A stretch of 64,000 bases of DNA from Trachelipus rathkii (GCA_015478945.1 JABUQX010022042.1:23501-87500), one strand, 5' to 3'; positions 1 to 12,307 are shown, numbered from the stretch's first letter. A program made the numbers and translations. Notes: generated from the sequence alone by a model not told the origin.

Positions 1-2342
1 CGGAAGTATAACTAGTAATCGTTATACGATTGAACCGTCTTTAAAATTTTTATTTTTCAGTTTATATCGCAAATTGCATCAAAGTTTTCCATTTGAAAAG
101 TATTATAATCAGTATATTGTAATATGGCAGAAGCCCTATTCAAGGTAGGGATATGGTTGGCTACATACAAATTTCATACCGCTTAGATCTAAATTACGCA
201 GCTGAACATAGACGTACAGGCTTTTACAAGTGAAGGAAGAATTATTCAGAACCAGAGAAAACACAGAAAATGGAAGAGTATAAATGATTTCCACACAGAA
301 CTATAAGTGGGGAAGGATAAAAAACAGGAATACAACCGCAGCAAACTGCTACTGGAGTTACCAATTATCTATCAGAACAAAACTCGTTAGCGCAGATTAA
401 CAGTAAAGCCCTACCTTGTGCTACTTAGGGCAGTCGTATAAAAGGTGAGGATAGCGGAGTGGTATAGTATTCCCGTATCGACACACCTGCTTAGCTTGCG
501 ATTACCTATAGAAGAGAATAAAGTCGCAAACATCGCCGCCAGAGCAAAGATAAGAGGGTTTCAAGTGAACTGGAAGGGCATAACAGTATTTATTAAGCCT
601 TTTGACTCGAACCCTATCCAAAAGCCGGAATGAAACCAGAGCCCAACCCCCCAGATATGAAGAAGCAGAAACTTACATATACAATGACCGGATGAGACCC
701 TTGTTAATAGCTGGTAGTTAAACCTGAGAAGAGGAAAAAAAAGTCTCGCGTCTAAACAGGAACTCCCAGTTTCTTTGAGGACCGCCCTAGCAACCATCTT
801 GAAAGGTTTCACAAGAACATTTTTTAAATAGTTAAGAGTATACAGGCCAAAGGATGTATTAATATATTGTCAAATCAGGAAGGACGAAAGACCACGTCCA
901 AAAGTAGATAGGAAAAGTTAGAATGGTAAATTTTAGAGGGGAGATTTGTAGAAGTTATATGGGTTTTTAAAGAATTGATTTCACAAAGTTGATATACGAC
1001 CCACCCGAAAATTCTATCTAGCAGGGAGAATAGAATCGGAAAGATTAAGACGAGAGGCAATTCTAGAAGTAAAAGGTGGTAAGCCAGAATTGAAAATGAT
1101 TATTGAAGAAAGAAGGGTTATCGAGTGTACATCGCTATATGAGTTGGAATAGAGTTGATGTGCGGGTGAAGAAGCATTAATTAATGAATAAAGATTAAGG
1201 AATAAGAGTAGAGAGCTGAGACGCTAAACCCTTGAAGGAAAGAAAAGAAGCAAAGCAGAAAAGAGAAAGAAAGAAGTCGCTCATCATAATCACATTAGCC
1301 GATGTTAGCCGACCTGAAAGAATAGAGCTAGACATAAGTAATGACAAAGAGGGAGGAACACCCAAGGAGGGGGAGCATGGAGGGCAAAATGTGCTATAGC
1401 CAATACCGGTCCAAATGCCTTTGTGAATATGGTCAGCGTCCACTGACGCAAATCCGCCAGTAAGTTCCTTAAGAGCGGAAAAGCCATAAATCGAGCTAAA
1501 TAGGAAATGTAATATCGACCAGTAGACTTTGAATCACCAAAAGCCGTACTGCAATCGGAAAGAAGAGAATGAGATTCCAGATGGTCGTAATAGGAAGGAG
1601 AGTAGTTAGAGATAAGAGAGTTTAAGAGATCTTAGATCAGATATAAGCATAAGTGGATGAGCTAATAGGACGATAGTATAGAGGATAGAGAGCGGCTTAC
1701 CTTATTTTTCGGAATAGGTTTACACATGTGCGTGCTCCATACACTGAGGGAAATGCTTATATAAGTATATATAAAGACATAGAGAATATTAGATTCTTGA
1801 ACGAGAGGGTGTAGGGTGTCCCAGCAGCGTAAGCAACATTCCCTCAAACTTCGTGAGGCTTTTTTCCAACCCTGAGTGTTAAACATTACTAATAACTGGA
1901 TAATATACCGAGTAAATAAATTATAAACAGCGGGTATGCGTTAGTTTTGAACACCAGGAAAATTTTAGAAAAAAAAAAGTATCTCTTATTGAAATCGGAA
2001 ATCTAATACAATTTAAAAATCTGATAAAAGAAACATATTTTATAAACTCGTAATTAAGTTACCGGTTAACGAAATGTAAGGGAAAATTTTAACTCTTTAA
2101 TAGACCGTTAATTTTTATTCGAAATTAACCGAGAGACAGCGTCATAAAAGTTAACCGAAAAAATTTAACTACTCAGCATATGGGGGTTATTGCAATGTTT
2201 GGTATAAGAGTGGTCTATATATATATAATTCACTAATAACATTTCCAATAAGTAAATTCATATAGCTTCTAAATACCTATATATAGTATATCATTATATA
2301 TATAATATATTATATATATAATAGCTATATATTATATATTAT

Positions 2343-2375
<33 letters not shown>

Positions 2376-2614
2376 TAATAATATATATATATAATCACTC
2401 TTTTTCTACATAAGTGACTTAATATAATAAAAATAGCAATAAGGGTCATTTTCACAATTTTCATTTCCTAGATTAAGAAAAAATATATAATTAAATTCAT
2501 TGTTTAAATTATAATTGAACCTAGATATTCAAACATGAACCAACCCCATATTTCAATGTTAGGATGGTTCCTTTTTGTATATATAATTTTTTTTTTTTTA
2601 ACTTTATCTGCAAG
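1..2614. other. Unassigned DNA upstream of first visible RIC1 exon
   Basis: No coding region is recognised here. The first 1.9 kb are purine-rich on the plus strand, with several short open stretches (for example 445-633) that match no family I know and look like a decayed mobile element. From about 2,200 to 2,400 the DNA becomes an imperfect TA/TAA microsatellite. The last 40 bases before 2,615 form a polypyrimidine tract ending in AG, the acceptor of the first RIC1 exon in the window. Earlier RIC1 exons, including the WD40-type N-terminal half, are not seen and presumably lie before position 1. Confidence 0.5.
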
Positions 2615-2853
2615 GTGTTGAAGAAGAGGCAACTAGCAAGGATCCGATCCCCGACTCGCTTTTACCTCGTGTTTTGGATTTTATTCGTGAATTTCCCGTC
2701 CACCTTTTAACTGTTGTTCAATGTGCCAGGAAGACCGAACTTGCTCTATGGCGTTATTTGTTTTCTGTTGCTGGAAGCCCCAGACATTTATTTACTCAAG
2801 CTCTTAGTAAAGGCGAATTAGAAACTGCTGCCTCTTATTTAATTATTTTACAG
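2615..2853 (+). CDS. RIC1: RIC1 homologue, first exon in window (start of RIC1 domain)
   Basis: Internal coding exon of a RIC1 homologue. RIC1 with RGP1 forms the guanine-nucleotide exchange complex for Rab6 at the Golgi and acts in retrograde endosome-to-Golgi transport; that role is established for the family. Seen: after a T-rich tract ending in AG the exon reads, after two phase bases, through the hallmark motifs [26 protein letters not shown] and [11 protein letters not shown], and ends at CAG followed by GTAAAT. These lie at the start of the conserved C-terminal RIC1 domain (about residue 800 onward in the human protein). The incoming phase needs one base from an earlier exon, so the gene is 5'-truncated by the window. 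It ends in phase 0, matching the next exon. Confidence 0.93.
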
Positions 2854-3113
2854 GTAAATGATTTCCCTCACTAAAAGAATTTGAGACGCATGAATTCGAG
2901 GTTGTTTTTGTGATGGAGTTAATACATACTATGTATGCTCTTTTATTATTCTTTTAAACCAAATTATATGAGACGGATGAATTTGATGTATGGATGATGT
3001 ATTTAATACGTAGATCTACTTTGTCCTGATATAATTTTTTAAAACCCCGATTAATTTGCATATGTTCTTGATCCAGTTGTGAATGATTTCTTTATCGTTT
3101 ATATTTTGCACAG

Positions 3114-3228
3114 AATCTGGAATCTGCGATGGTGAGCCGTACTCATGCTACCAAGTTATTAGATGCCACTTTGGAAGCATCCAAGTGGGAGTTATCAAAA
3201 GATCTTATTAGATTTCTCAGGTCAATAG
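3114..3228 (+). CDS. RIC1: RIC1 homologue, exon 2 in window
   Basis: Exon of 115 bases between TTTTGCACAG and GTATGTAAG. It opens in phase 0 with NLESAMVSRTHATKLL and ends in KDLIRFLRSIG, which lines up with the human stretch that continues ASYLIILQ into the alpha-helical RIC1 domain (VSRQHATLL, RHMIRFLKAIG). It ends after one base of a codon (phase 1), completed by the next exon. No frame break. Intron to the left 260 bp, to the right 209 bp. Confidence 0.92.
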
Positions 3229-3437
3229 GTATGTAAGATAATTACTATATGCACAATGTAAATTTAATATTTATATATATATTTTAACACATATTTTAGT
3301 TTTTTAGCACATACTTACTCATTATTAGCAATTGTCAATATAATTTTTTTCATTAGTTATTATTCGGAATCTGGTTAAAAAGTTTTCGTCTACAGGTACT
3401 TTTGTTGATTACTATCTGTCTTTTTAATAATTAATAG

Positions 3438-3574
3438 ATCCAAAAGATTTAGAATCGCCAAAGGCCTCGGCTCCAATTAGTATCGGTACCAGGATAGGGT
3501 TTACTCATGCCACTCCACCTGTAAGTCCGCAGTGTGCCGATGAAGATTTATCAATGATAATGCCGAATACACAG
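3438..3574 (+). CDS. RIC1: RIC1 homologue, exon 3 in window
   Basis: Exon of 137 bases; acceptor TTAATAG, donor CAG/GTCAGT. It takes one base from the previous exon and closes in phase 0, so the phases fit on both sides. The residues (DPKDLESP at the start, SPQCADEDLSM near the end) are Ser/Pro-rich and poorly conserved, as expected for the linker after LRSIG in RIC1. It is called mainly from exon phase and position, less from sequence similarity. Confidence 0.8.
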
Positions 3575-4287
3575 GTCAGTAATCAAGCAAACATAGTATT
3601 CTTAAATGAATTGTGGGAATGGGTTTCCAAATATTTATTTGGGAATGAAATCAAAACTTTTTTTATTCTTTTCTCTGTATGTATTATTGTTATACAACAT
3701 AGCTTTCATATCCTTTGTCCGCTATCATAAAATTGATGGTAAGAGTAGCCATTATATCTTCTCCTGACAGGCATTTGAATATATAAATAATTCTGAAAAC
3801 TGAAATATAGTTTAATATTTATTTAAAAAAAAGTATAATTATATAAAACGGCACATAGACGTCGAGATACAAATGGCAGCTACAAATATGGGTTTGTTTA
3901 CATGCTGATTTTTAAGATTCCTGAAGACACCTTGAAAGCCATCTTCAAGAATCTTAGGTTTAAATTAAATTAGACTTCATTATTTGCGCTTAAAATGACG
4001 AATTTTTTTTTTCTACTAAATTTATAGAAAAAATTTAGCTAAGAAGTGGACAAGAACAATGAAAGAAAACGGCCTTTTAATGTATATTATTATAGAAGTA
4101 AGGTACATCCCAATTTATAAATTGGATTTCAAATATTGCGAAACTTACCAATGCAATTGGATAGTGAAATAATTATTAATTAAACCTTAGGGTGAATTTT
4201 TGTGACTGCGTCGAGTTCTCACTTAAGTGAAAGGGGACTTTCGACTTGCGTCATATTCTTCTACTACTTTTCTGTATGATGATGACG

Positions 4288-4356
<69 letters not shown>

Positions 4357-4357
4357 T
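4288..4357. repeat. (ATT)n microsatellite in RIC1 intron
   Basis: Near-perfect (ATT)n of about 70 bases. The rest of the intron from 3,575 to 4,510 is AT-rich without recognisable features. Confidence 0.95.
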
Positions 4358-4510
4358 TATTAATTACTAGATATGCAAGTTGCACTGTGCCACTGTCTTT
4401 GGAAGGCATTATTTTGCCATTAAAATTATGATTAGGATGGAAGAAAAATGGTTTTAAACTAAGTTAATTTTAATGTTTTACTATATGTTGGAAGGGGCCC
4501 TTTGTTAGAG

Positions 4511-4774
4511 GGAAGCGGCTCATTTTTGCGGTACGCTTCGGGTCCTAAAGGGGCTCCTGGAGCCCCAGGAGGTAATTTTGATGGGGCACCTTCTACCTCT
4601 TTCCCTCACGTATCTGCGTCGAGAACGGTTTCTGATTCCTCTAAAGGAGGAAAAGGCTCTTCGCCGGGAGCTTCATCTGTAAAAGAACCTCGTAAAACCT
4701 CCTCCGGTAGCAGTAAAGATGTGTCAACTGCTGAAGAATACTTTCTAGATGTCATTTTACAAAGAAGGGCCAAG
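4511..4774 (+). CDS. RIC1: RIC1 homologue, exon 4 in window (low-complexity linker)
   Basis: Exon of 264 bases, phase 0 to phase 0. The start is chosen after TTGTTAGAG because it is the AG that keeps the frame; the end is AAG/GTATAT. The product is Gly/Ser/Pro-rich (GPKGAPGAPGG, SSKGGKGSSPG) and ends in the conserved block AEEYFLDVILQRRAK, equivalent to human ENMYIDMMLWRHARRLL. The donor sits directly beside a (TA)n tract. The linker is variable in the family, so its length is not informative. Confidence 0.85.
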
Positions 4775-4779
4775 GTATA

Positions 4780-4810
<31 letters not shown>

Positions 4811-5123
4811 ATGGGTGTAATATTATATATAAATATACATAAATAATTATTATATATAGCCTATTATATAAAATTTTATATTATCTATTACTATATATTA
4901 ATTTATGATTTTTAGTTTATATATATATATATTCAACTATATAACTACTTAGAGAATTTTTAGTTGAGTATTATACTTATACTATATATATATATAATAT
5001 TAAATTGGGCATGCTGTCTATATCCTTGTAATAATTATTATTTTTTTATTAATAATTATTGCTTAAAGTGTTTTTTTTCGAGCATTTCCACCAGTCTTAA
5101 ATAATGTCCTTCCACCCCTTCAG
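4775..5123. other. RIC1 intron with (TA)n
   Basis: TA steps at 4,782-4,810 and 4,918-5,000, then T-rich DNA leading to the acceptor at 5,123. No other content. Confidence 0.7.
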
Positions 5124-5341
5124 AAATTGCTTTTAGACAGAAGACTCAGAGATCTGGGGACCATGGCAGCGCATCTAGATTTTCCTTTGGTTTATATTGG
5201 ATATGCCTGGGTGAGGCCAGCAAATAAAGTAAGGGCAGCCTACTGTGGATGAAATTTGGTTTTTAACTTTACGTCAAGTTCATCAAGACTTTTCATGGCC
5301 TTTTCCTATTTCTCCGAATAATTTGTTACGTAAATATTCTG
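5124..5341 (+). CDS. RIC1: RIC1 homologue, exon 5 in window, with 1-nt frame break
   Basis: Exon between CCCCTTCAG and GTAGGT. In phase 0 it reads LLLDRRLRDLGTMAAHLDF, then VRAA, then meets TGA at 5,250-5,252. One base earlier or later in the frame the conserved RIC1 block continues at once: TLRQVHQDFSWPFPISP, equivalent to human ALKRLHKDFLWPLPIIP. The break lies at about 5,238-5,243 (GCCTACTG). Exon phases on both sides require a length of 1 modulo 3, but it is 218 bases, so exactly one surplus base (or two missing) is present. Either an assembly indel or a real inactivating mutation; all other exons being intact favours the former. Confidence 0.85.
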
Positions 5342-5527
5342 GTAGGTCATTTTTTTTCTCATCTGCCTAAATGTGTTTAATATATTTCAAATATAATACG
5401 TAAAGCATTAAATAAAAAATTGTTTGTTTATTTATATAATTCAAAACTCATTAATCTTGTTCATAAATGATGATGTTATTAAATTTTTATCATCATTGAG
5501 CAATTTTTCTTATTTTTTTCTACTTAG

Positions 5528-5613
5528 TTTCTTCTTCCGTTGAAACTTCAGAGGGTACAAGGATGTCATCCATAGAAGAAAGAATGCATCAGTTATCCAT
5601 AACTGTGCCTAAG
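5528..5613 (+). CDS. RIC1: RIC1 homologue, exon 6 in window
   Basis: Short exon (86 bases) between TTTCTACTTAG and AAG/GTGAGC. It takes one base from the previous exon in the shifted frame and ends in phase 0. It encodes a Ser/Thr-rich stretch with SSIEERMHQLSITVPK; this linker is variable in RIC1 proteins. The call rests on splice signals, phase and order rather than on strong similarity. The following intron is 6.7 kb because of LINE insertions. Confidence 0.75.
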
Positions 5614-6189
5614 GTGAGCAGATTTCATGTGGTTTATAATTAAGTGTCTAAAAATTGTTTTGACCGTATTTTTAAAAGTAATAGAAATATTAAACTTAGT
5701 CCATTTTTTTAAAGGATTAATAAAAAAACATAGTTCCAGACTCTTTAACTATTTTACTTTTCTTTAAAATTAATACTCAAAAGCAACATCATAAAAAAAA
5801 ACAAAAAACAAAAAAAACTTAAATTTCATTTTAAATCAAGTTTTGATTAAAGTTGATATTGTGGTATAGTAATTATATATATTATATATATATATTCTTT
5901 CTTTCTTTTTCAAGGTTAATAATATAGAGAATAGACGATATATATATTATAATATATATATATTATTATATTATTATTTATAATTATGTTTTATATATTT
6001 ATAGATGTATATATATTATTCTATATAAGATAATATATATAGTATTTATTATTATTAGTGTTATTATTTTTGATGTTATTTATTACTATTTTGTATTATA
6101 TATTTATATATTATATAATATATAATATATAATATAATATAATAATATATATGTTATATATACTATATCTATATGAATATATATATATA
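5614..6189. repeat. Intron DNA with TA/TAA microsatellite
   Basis: Start of the large RIC1 intron. From about 5,870 the sequence is an imperfect TA, TAA and TTA microsatellite with no coding potential; it abuts the 3' end of the first LINE copy. Confidence 0.7.
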
Positions 6190-8710
6190 TTTTTTCTTTC
6201 TTTTTCATTACACCTTCCTCTTTGCCCCAAGATTGGAGTAAGGTGCTGTACAAGCATCGGAACCGAGAGATAGGCATTTAGTAGGATTACATGACAAATC
6301 GTCGAAAGAAATGCCCAGCCTTACCGGCCCCCTCTGTAAGCATTATAATTATTGTTTAATGCTTCGTCACAGATCTAGATAAATGTCACCCTAGATTGCA
6401 ATCATTGTGTATTCTTGGCGACGGGCCCTCACTGGATTGTTAAATGCGTCCAATGTAAGTGGGCATCTCTCTCTGGTCAGGTGGGCACACCATGCTCTCA
6501 TACAAAACACCGCCATTCTCTCCTATCATGCACCTTTATGCTCGCCTCTGCCAAACTCACATTCTCCTCTCCTTCCAGACATTCGTTCACTCTACTCATC
6601 CACTGTGCCTCTTGCGGTCTCCAAGCCGGTCGGTTTCCTCAACACCTCTCTCACTTATACATCCGCTTTAGAGCAACGGCTTATCATTCCATTTTGTTTT
6701 TGATTTCCTTTCGCACATTGACAAATCCATCTCGTAACGATACTTTTTCATATTTCATTCGTCGTCATGTTTTATCTTCCTTTTCTTCACACCATCTACA
6801 ACTCTCTATACGTGGTTATGCTCCTTCGACTTACGTAATTTCTTTTTCGAGCAGCCTATGCTTTAAGCGCGCCTTATTGTTCAGTTGCTAACAACATTGA
6901 ACTTTAGATTCTATACTTTTTTGTCCAGACCATAGTCTCACTACCCTACATACGTAAACACAGGTAACAACATACCCTCACATGTAAGACCCTACTGCAC
7001 TCAAGACTTAGTCCCTTTACATTCACCAAACGATTTTAATTGCAACCAGCAACCTTTCCTGCCATTTTTCACAACTTTCCTACTACACTCTGCATCATCC
7101 GCTTCCCTTTCATCCAACACATACCCTAAATATTTTAAACTCGGACACTGTTCGCAGCTTGCTACTCTATCTAAACGATAACTTCACACTGGAAGGAGTG
7201 TCCTCACTCACAACCATAACCTTACCCCTTATCCACGTTTACTTTCAAGCCCCTCCATTTACACACACCTTTCATACTCTCAACCAAATCCTCTCAAACT
7301 CTCCTTCAGATTCGCCACACAGAACCAAATCATCGAATATAATAGGTAGGGCCCCTCCTCACTCTCCTCCATTCTCCACCATTCTAACACATTTCCTGCC
7401 ACCCCACCTCGAATTCTTTCATAAACCCAATCCATATACAAATTGAATAACCAAGGAGACAAAACACAACCCTGTCCTTACTCCGCTGTTAATCTTAAAC
7501 CAATCACCATTGACACCATTTATTTCTTACGACACGTCTATCACTATCGCATACTACATTTTGGACTCCATTCAGAGCCTACCACCAACACCATATATCA
7601 CTAACAACCTGCCATAGACTCTCCTATTAACTCTATCATACGCCTGGTTGCAATCCCATAAAACCTAAATACAATTTAATTCTTCTCTCACTCTCATTTT
7701 CTCTCATTTGTTTCAATGTTTAAGAATTGATCCACACATCCTCTTCCACTCCTAAATGCATCTGTTCTTCACCAATCAGTCTTCAGGTCACTCGACGCAC
7801 CTTTCGACCAAATACCAGCATAATACCTTCCCTACAACACCTCAATAAACTTATTCCCCTATAATTTCTACCGTCCCCTCATCTCCTTACCCTTATATAA
7901 GGTGCTATCACAATCTCCTTCAACCTTGGAACTATACCCTCTTATAAACGCTTTATTACACACTTCCACATCCAATCAACACCATCCGCCTCGTTCCGAT
8001 CCATTTCACCAGTAATATTCCTCTATACCTGCAGATTACCATTCTTCAACTATTTTACATTACCTCATTACCTCCTCCCTTCTAATAACCCCTCATCCCC
8101 AAAATACCTTATTCCTTCTTGCACGATCAAACCCACACCCATTCACTATCCACCTCTCCATTACTGTTAATATTGTGCAGATTTTCGGAAGTGTTTCTTC
8201 CACACTCCTTTCACATCCATTTCATCAGTACAAAAGACATCCCTAATTCATATTCTAAGCAGATTCACCTTAATCTCATTCTTACTCTTTCGCGCTTCCT
8301 TCCAGAAGAGCTTCCTATTCCTTGTAAGTCCCCATCATCCTCCTTCCAAACTGTTCATTTACCTGCTCATCTCGATAAAAATACACCTTTTAAGTATTTC
8401 ACTTTGCCTCCTTATATAATTCCCAAGCATCTTTCTTTGGAGTCTTCATCATTTGCTTTTTTAGTACATTCAAACACGGTTCTTTTTTTATCTTTAACCG
8501 CTTTCATACCTCTTCATTCCACCATTCACTGTTAACATTCTTACTTCCTATTTTAGCACATCCACATACTTCCCTTTGCACTACTAACAATTGCTTCCCT
8601 TCATTTGCCCCCAGATTTGTTGAGTATCAACTTGTTCACATCAACTGATTTACTTGCGAGCTTTCTTACATACCTTATCCTTATTGTCTTGCTCACTTAA
8701 TATCTCATAT
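6190..8710 (-). mobile_element. Non-LTR retrotransposon family 1, copy A (decayed)
   Basis: Degenerate LINE on the minus strand. The minus strand at 7,280-7,462 reads SPWLFNLYMDWVYERIRGG, the block that follows the QG motif in reverse transcriptases of the LPWLFN type, and the low-coordinate end matches the 3' ends of copies B, C and D (reading on the element strand: a motif for ADARIKVHDRREW-like residues, then a GC-rich 3' UTR). The element 3' end is a GAAA-type repeat seen here as TTTCTTTC at about 6,190. Many frame breaks; no intact protein. About 2.5 kb, the longest copy here. Confidence 0.75.
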
Positions 8711-8733
8711 ACCGTAGTATATATATATTATAT

Positions 8734-8774
<41 letters not shown>

Positions 8775-8932
8775 GTATATATTATTATAAATATATATTA
8801 TATATATATATATATATAATAATAGTATATACATATAATATATATATAATATTATATAATATATATATATTAGTATTTTATAATTATTTTTATATTATAA
8901 ATATATTATATATATATATATATATAATATAT
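8711..8932. repeat. Imperfect (AT)n tract between two LINE copies
   Basis: About 220 bases made of TA, TAA and TTA steps with no other content. It separates LINE copies A and B. Confidence 0.85.
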
Positions 8933-10648
8933 TCTTTCTTTCTTTCTTTCTTCCACCTTCCTCTTTGCCCCAGAGATTGGGGGGAAGGTGCTGTACAAGC
9001 ATCGGAAAAGAAAAGCAGTAGGGAGAACATGACAAACGTCGAAAAGAAAGCCCAGCTTACGCCCCCTCTGTACCATTAATTAAGTTGATGAGCTCGTTCA
9101 CAGACAGAAAATCCACTCTAGAGCATCATGGGACCCCGCGACGGACCTCACTATGGGTAAAATCGTCAATGTAAGGTTTTCATCCCCTGGCCCAGGTGGG
9201 CCACAACCATGCCCCCATACAAAACCCCGCCATGGTCTCTCCTATCATGCACCTTTAATTCGCTCTGCAAAACTCACATTTCTCTCCTTTCAGACATTCG
9301 TTCACCGACTCAATCCACTTTCTCTTCGGTTCCCAGCCGGTCCATTCCCACACCTCACCACTATAGCATCCGCTTAACCACCCTACTATCAATTCATTCC
9401 TTTCCACATGACCAAACATCTCACATACTTTCATTTATTCTCCTCTCATTTACCCCTTTTTCACACCGCACAATACACCATACCACTCTCTAATACGTTC
9501 ATGTCGCTCTCTTTATCAATTCTTCTCACCACCTAGCACACCACCTAAGATTGTCCCATACGAAACCATTGAACTTTTAGATCTATACTTCTTATTCCAC
9601 GAGACCATAGTCCTCACTACCATATACAATAACACAGGTCAACATACCCTCAATGTAAGACCCTAGCACCCTCAAGACTTAGTCCTTTGCATCCACCAAA
9701 CGATTTAATTGCACCTGCCACCTTCCTCATTCACAAACTTTCCCTACTACACTCTGCAATCGTCCGTTCGCTTCTCATCCAACATATACCCTAAATATTT
9801 AAACTCAGACACTTGTTTCTAGCTGCTCACATCTAACATAACTTCACACTGAAGGACTGTCCCTCACTCACAACCATAACCTTACTCTTATTATTCGACG
9901 TTTCTTTCAATGCCCCTCCTTTCAACACACCTGCAAATCTTCTCTATCAATCCTCTTCAAATCTTCTCTTTCAGAACTCGCCACCAGAAACCAATCATCC
10001 GCATTACAGTAGGTAAGGGCACCCTCCACTCCTCTCCATTCTCCATCATTTCTAACACATTTCCCCTGCCATTCCCAAGCCCAATTCTTCATAACCCATC
10101 CATAATATCAAATTGGAAAAACCAATGGAGGACATAACACAACCCTGTCTTACTCCGCTATTAATCTAAAACCAATCACCATTGACACTTTATTCTTACA
10201 CACGCTCACTATCGTCATATCCATACTTTGATTCCATTCAGAAGCCTAACCACCAACACCATATATCACTAATACCTGCATAAAGCTTCCCTATTAACCC
10301 TATCATAACGCCTGTTGCAAAATCCAATAAAACTAAATTACAATTTATTCTTCTTCTCCCTCTTTCTCCAATCATATTGTTTCAATGTAAAGATTTTGAT
10401 CCACACATCCTCTACCCTCCTAAACGCACTTGTTCTTCACCAATCAGTCTCAGTCACTCGACCGCACTCTTCGACCAAAATACCAGCATATACTTCCCCT
10501 ACAACACTCAATAACTTATTCCCCTATAATTCTAACAGTTCCCCTTTCTCCCTTACCCTTATACAAGGGTACCATTACCTCTCCTCCAATCCTTGGAACT
10601 ATACCCTCGCATAAACGCTTTATCTACAACAACCTTTTTCACAACTAC
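8933..10648 (-). mobile_element. Non-LTR retrotransposon family 1, copy B (decayed)
   Basis: Minus-strand copy of the same LINE as at 6,190-8,710, in direct repeat with it. The 3' end starts with TTCTTTCTTTC and the shared segment CTTCCTCTTTGCCCC, followed by matching blocks through the former RT region. It is 5'-truncated relative to copy A and ends at an (AT)n tract. Numerous one-base differences from copies A and C destroy every frame. Confidence 0.75.
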
Positions 10649-10705
<57 letters not shown>

Positions 10706-10807
10706 TTATATATAATTATATATATTATTATGTATATATGCATATATATTAGTATATATATATAATATATATATCTATAATATAGTATATATATATATAT
10801 ATATATA
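10649..10807. repeat. (AT)n tract at LINE junction
   Basis: Imperfect TA microsatellite of about 160 bases lying exactly between the opposed 5' sides of LINE copies B (minus) and C (plus). Confidence 0.85.
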
Positions 10808-12035
10808 AAAATGGTGATTGGTTTAGGATAATACGGAGTGAGACAGGGTTTTGTGTTATGTCTCCTGGTTATTCAATTTGTATATGGATGGGGTTTAGGA
10901 AAAGAATTCGAGGTGGGGATGGCAGGAAATGGTGTTAGAATGATGAGATGGAGATGAGTGGAGGGTGCCCTACCTATTATATGCGGATGATTTGGTAGCT
11001 TTGTGTGGCGAATCTGGAGGAGAGTTTGAGAGGATTTGGTAGAACGATATTTGGCAGGGTATGTAAATAGGAGGGGTTATGGAAAGTAAACGTGATAAGA
11101 TAAGGTTATGGTTTGTGGAGTGAGGACAAGGTCCTCAGTGTGGGTAGTTACTGTTAGATGGTGAGCAGCTGGAGCCAAGTGTCTGAGTTTAAATATTTAG
11201 GGTAATGTTGGATGAGAAGGGAACGGATGATGCAGAAGTGTAGTAGGAAAATTGTGAATGGCAGGAAGGTTGCTGGTGCAATTAAACTCGTTGGTGAATG
11301 TAAAGGGACTAAGTCTGAAGTGCGCTAGGGTCTACATGAGGGTATGTTGTAACCTGTGTTATTGTATGGTAGGTGAGACTATGGTCTGGAATAAGAAGTA
11401 GAGATCTAAAAGTATCAATGATGTTCAGATGGACATCTTAGGGGCATGCTAGTGTGAAAAGAATTCATAAAATGAGGAATGAACTTATTAAGAGTTGTGT
11501 GGTGTGGAGAAAGGGATAAGATAAATGAGAAAAATGAAAGTATGTGAGATGGTTTGGTCATGTGGAAAGGATGATGATAGTCGGATGGTTAAGCGGATGT
11601 TAGTGGTGAGTGTGTTGGGAACCGACCGGCTGGGAGACCGAAGAGAAAGTGGATCGAGTCGGTGAACGATGTCTGAAGGAGAGAAAGAAATGTGTTGGCA
11701 GAGGCGAGAATAAAGGTGCATGATAGGAGAGAATGGGGCGGGGTTTTGTATGGGGGCATGGTTTGTGGCCCACCTGGGCCAGGGGGGATGGACACCCTTA
11801 CATTGACGATTTACCATAGTGAGGGCCCGTCAGCGGTCCCATGAAGCTCTAGGGTGGATTTTCTGTCTGTGACGAGTTTTCACTAATTAATGGTACAGAG
11901 CGGGGCGGTAAAGGTTGGGCCTTTCTTTTCGAACATTTGTCATCTCTCCTACTGCTTTCCATTTTCCGATGCCTTTGTATGCGCACTCTTACTCCCAGTC
12001 TTGGAAGAGCTTTAGTAAAGAAAGAAAGAAAGATA
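10808..12035 (+). mobile_element. Non-LTR retrotransposon family 1, copy C (decayed)
   Basis: Plus-strand LINE fragment. Near 10,970 it reads LLYADDLVALCGE, the reverse-transcriptase YADD active-site box; further on come MVKRM and the REWGGVLYG-like C-terminal end of the ORF, then a 3' UTR ending in AAAGAAAGAAAGAAAG. It is 5'-truncated within the RT domain. Opposite orientation to copies A and B makes B and C an inverted repeat of over 1.2 kb. Frame breaks throughout, so no product is expected. Confidence 0.8.
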
Positions 12036-12135
12036 TTTATATATATATATGTAATTTATGTATATAAAGTTATATGATAAATATATATAATATATTGTCT
12101 ATAATATAATTATATATATTATATAAAATTTTAAA

Positions 12136-12180
<45 letters not shown>

Positions 12181-12307
12181 ATAAATATAAATATATATAT
12201 ATTATATATTATATATATATTTATTTATTTATTTCTTTATTTTTATTTTTTATTTTTATTTTTTTTATTTATTTATTGATTTATTTATTTTATTTTTATT
12301 TATTTAG
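12036..12307. repeat. AT and ATTT microsatellite before RIC1 exon 7
   Basis: TA-rich microsatellite that passes into (TTTA)n; its last part serves as the pyrimidine-rich tract of the acceptor ending at 12,307. Confidence 0.75.

Noticed and set aside
445..633. 62-codon open frame upstream of RIC1
   Set aside because: Not similar to RIC1 or any family I recognise; no splice signals that fit.
5214..5270. Mini-intron starting at GTAAGG inside RIC1 exon 5
   Set aside because: The conserved protein continues directly across the site after a one-base shift, so an intron would delete conserved residues.
6407..6891. Plus-strand open frames at 6.4-6.9, 7.2-7.4, 8.1-8.5, 9.2-9.5 and 9.9-10.6 kb
   Set aside because: Antisense to the minus-strand LINE copies; Ser/Pro/His-rich and without family resemblance.
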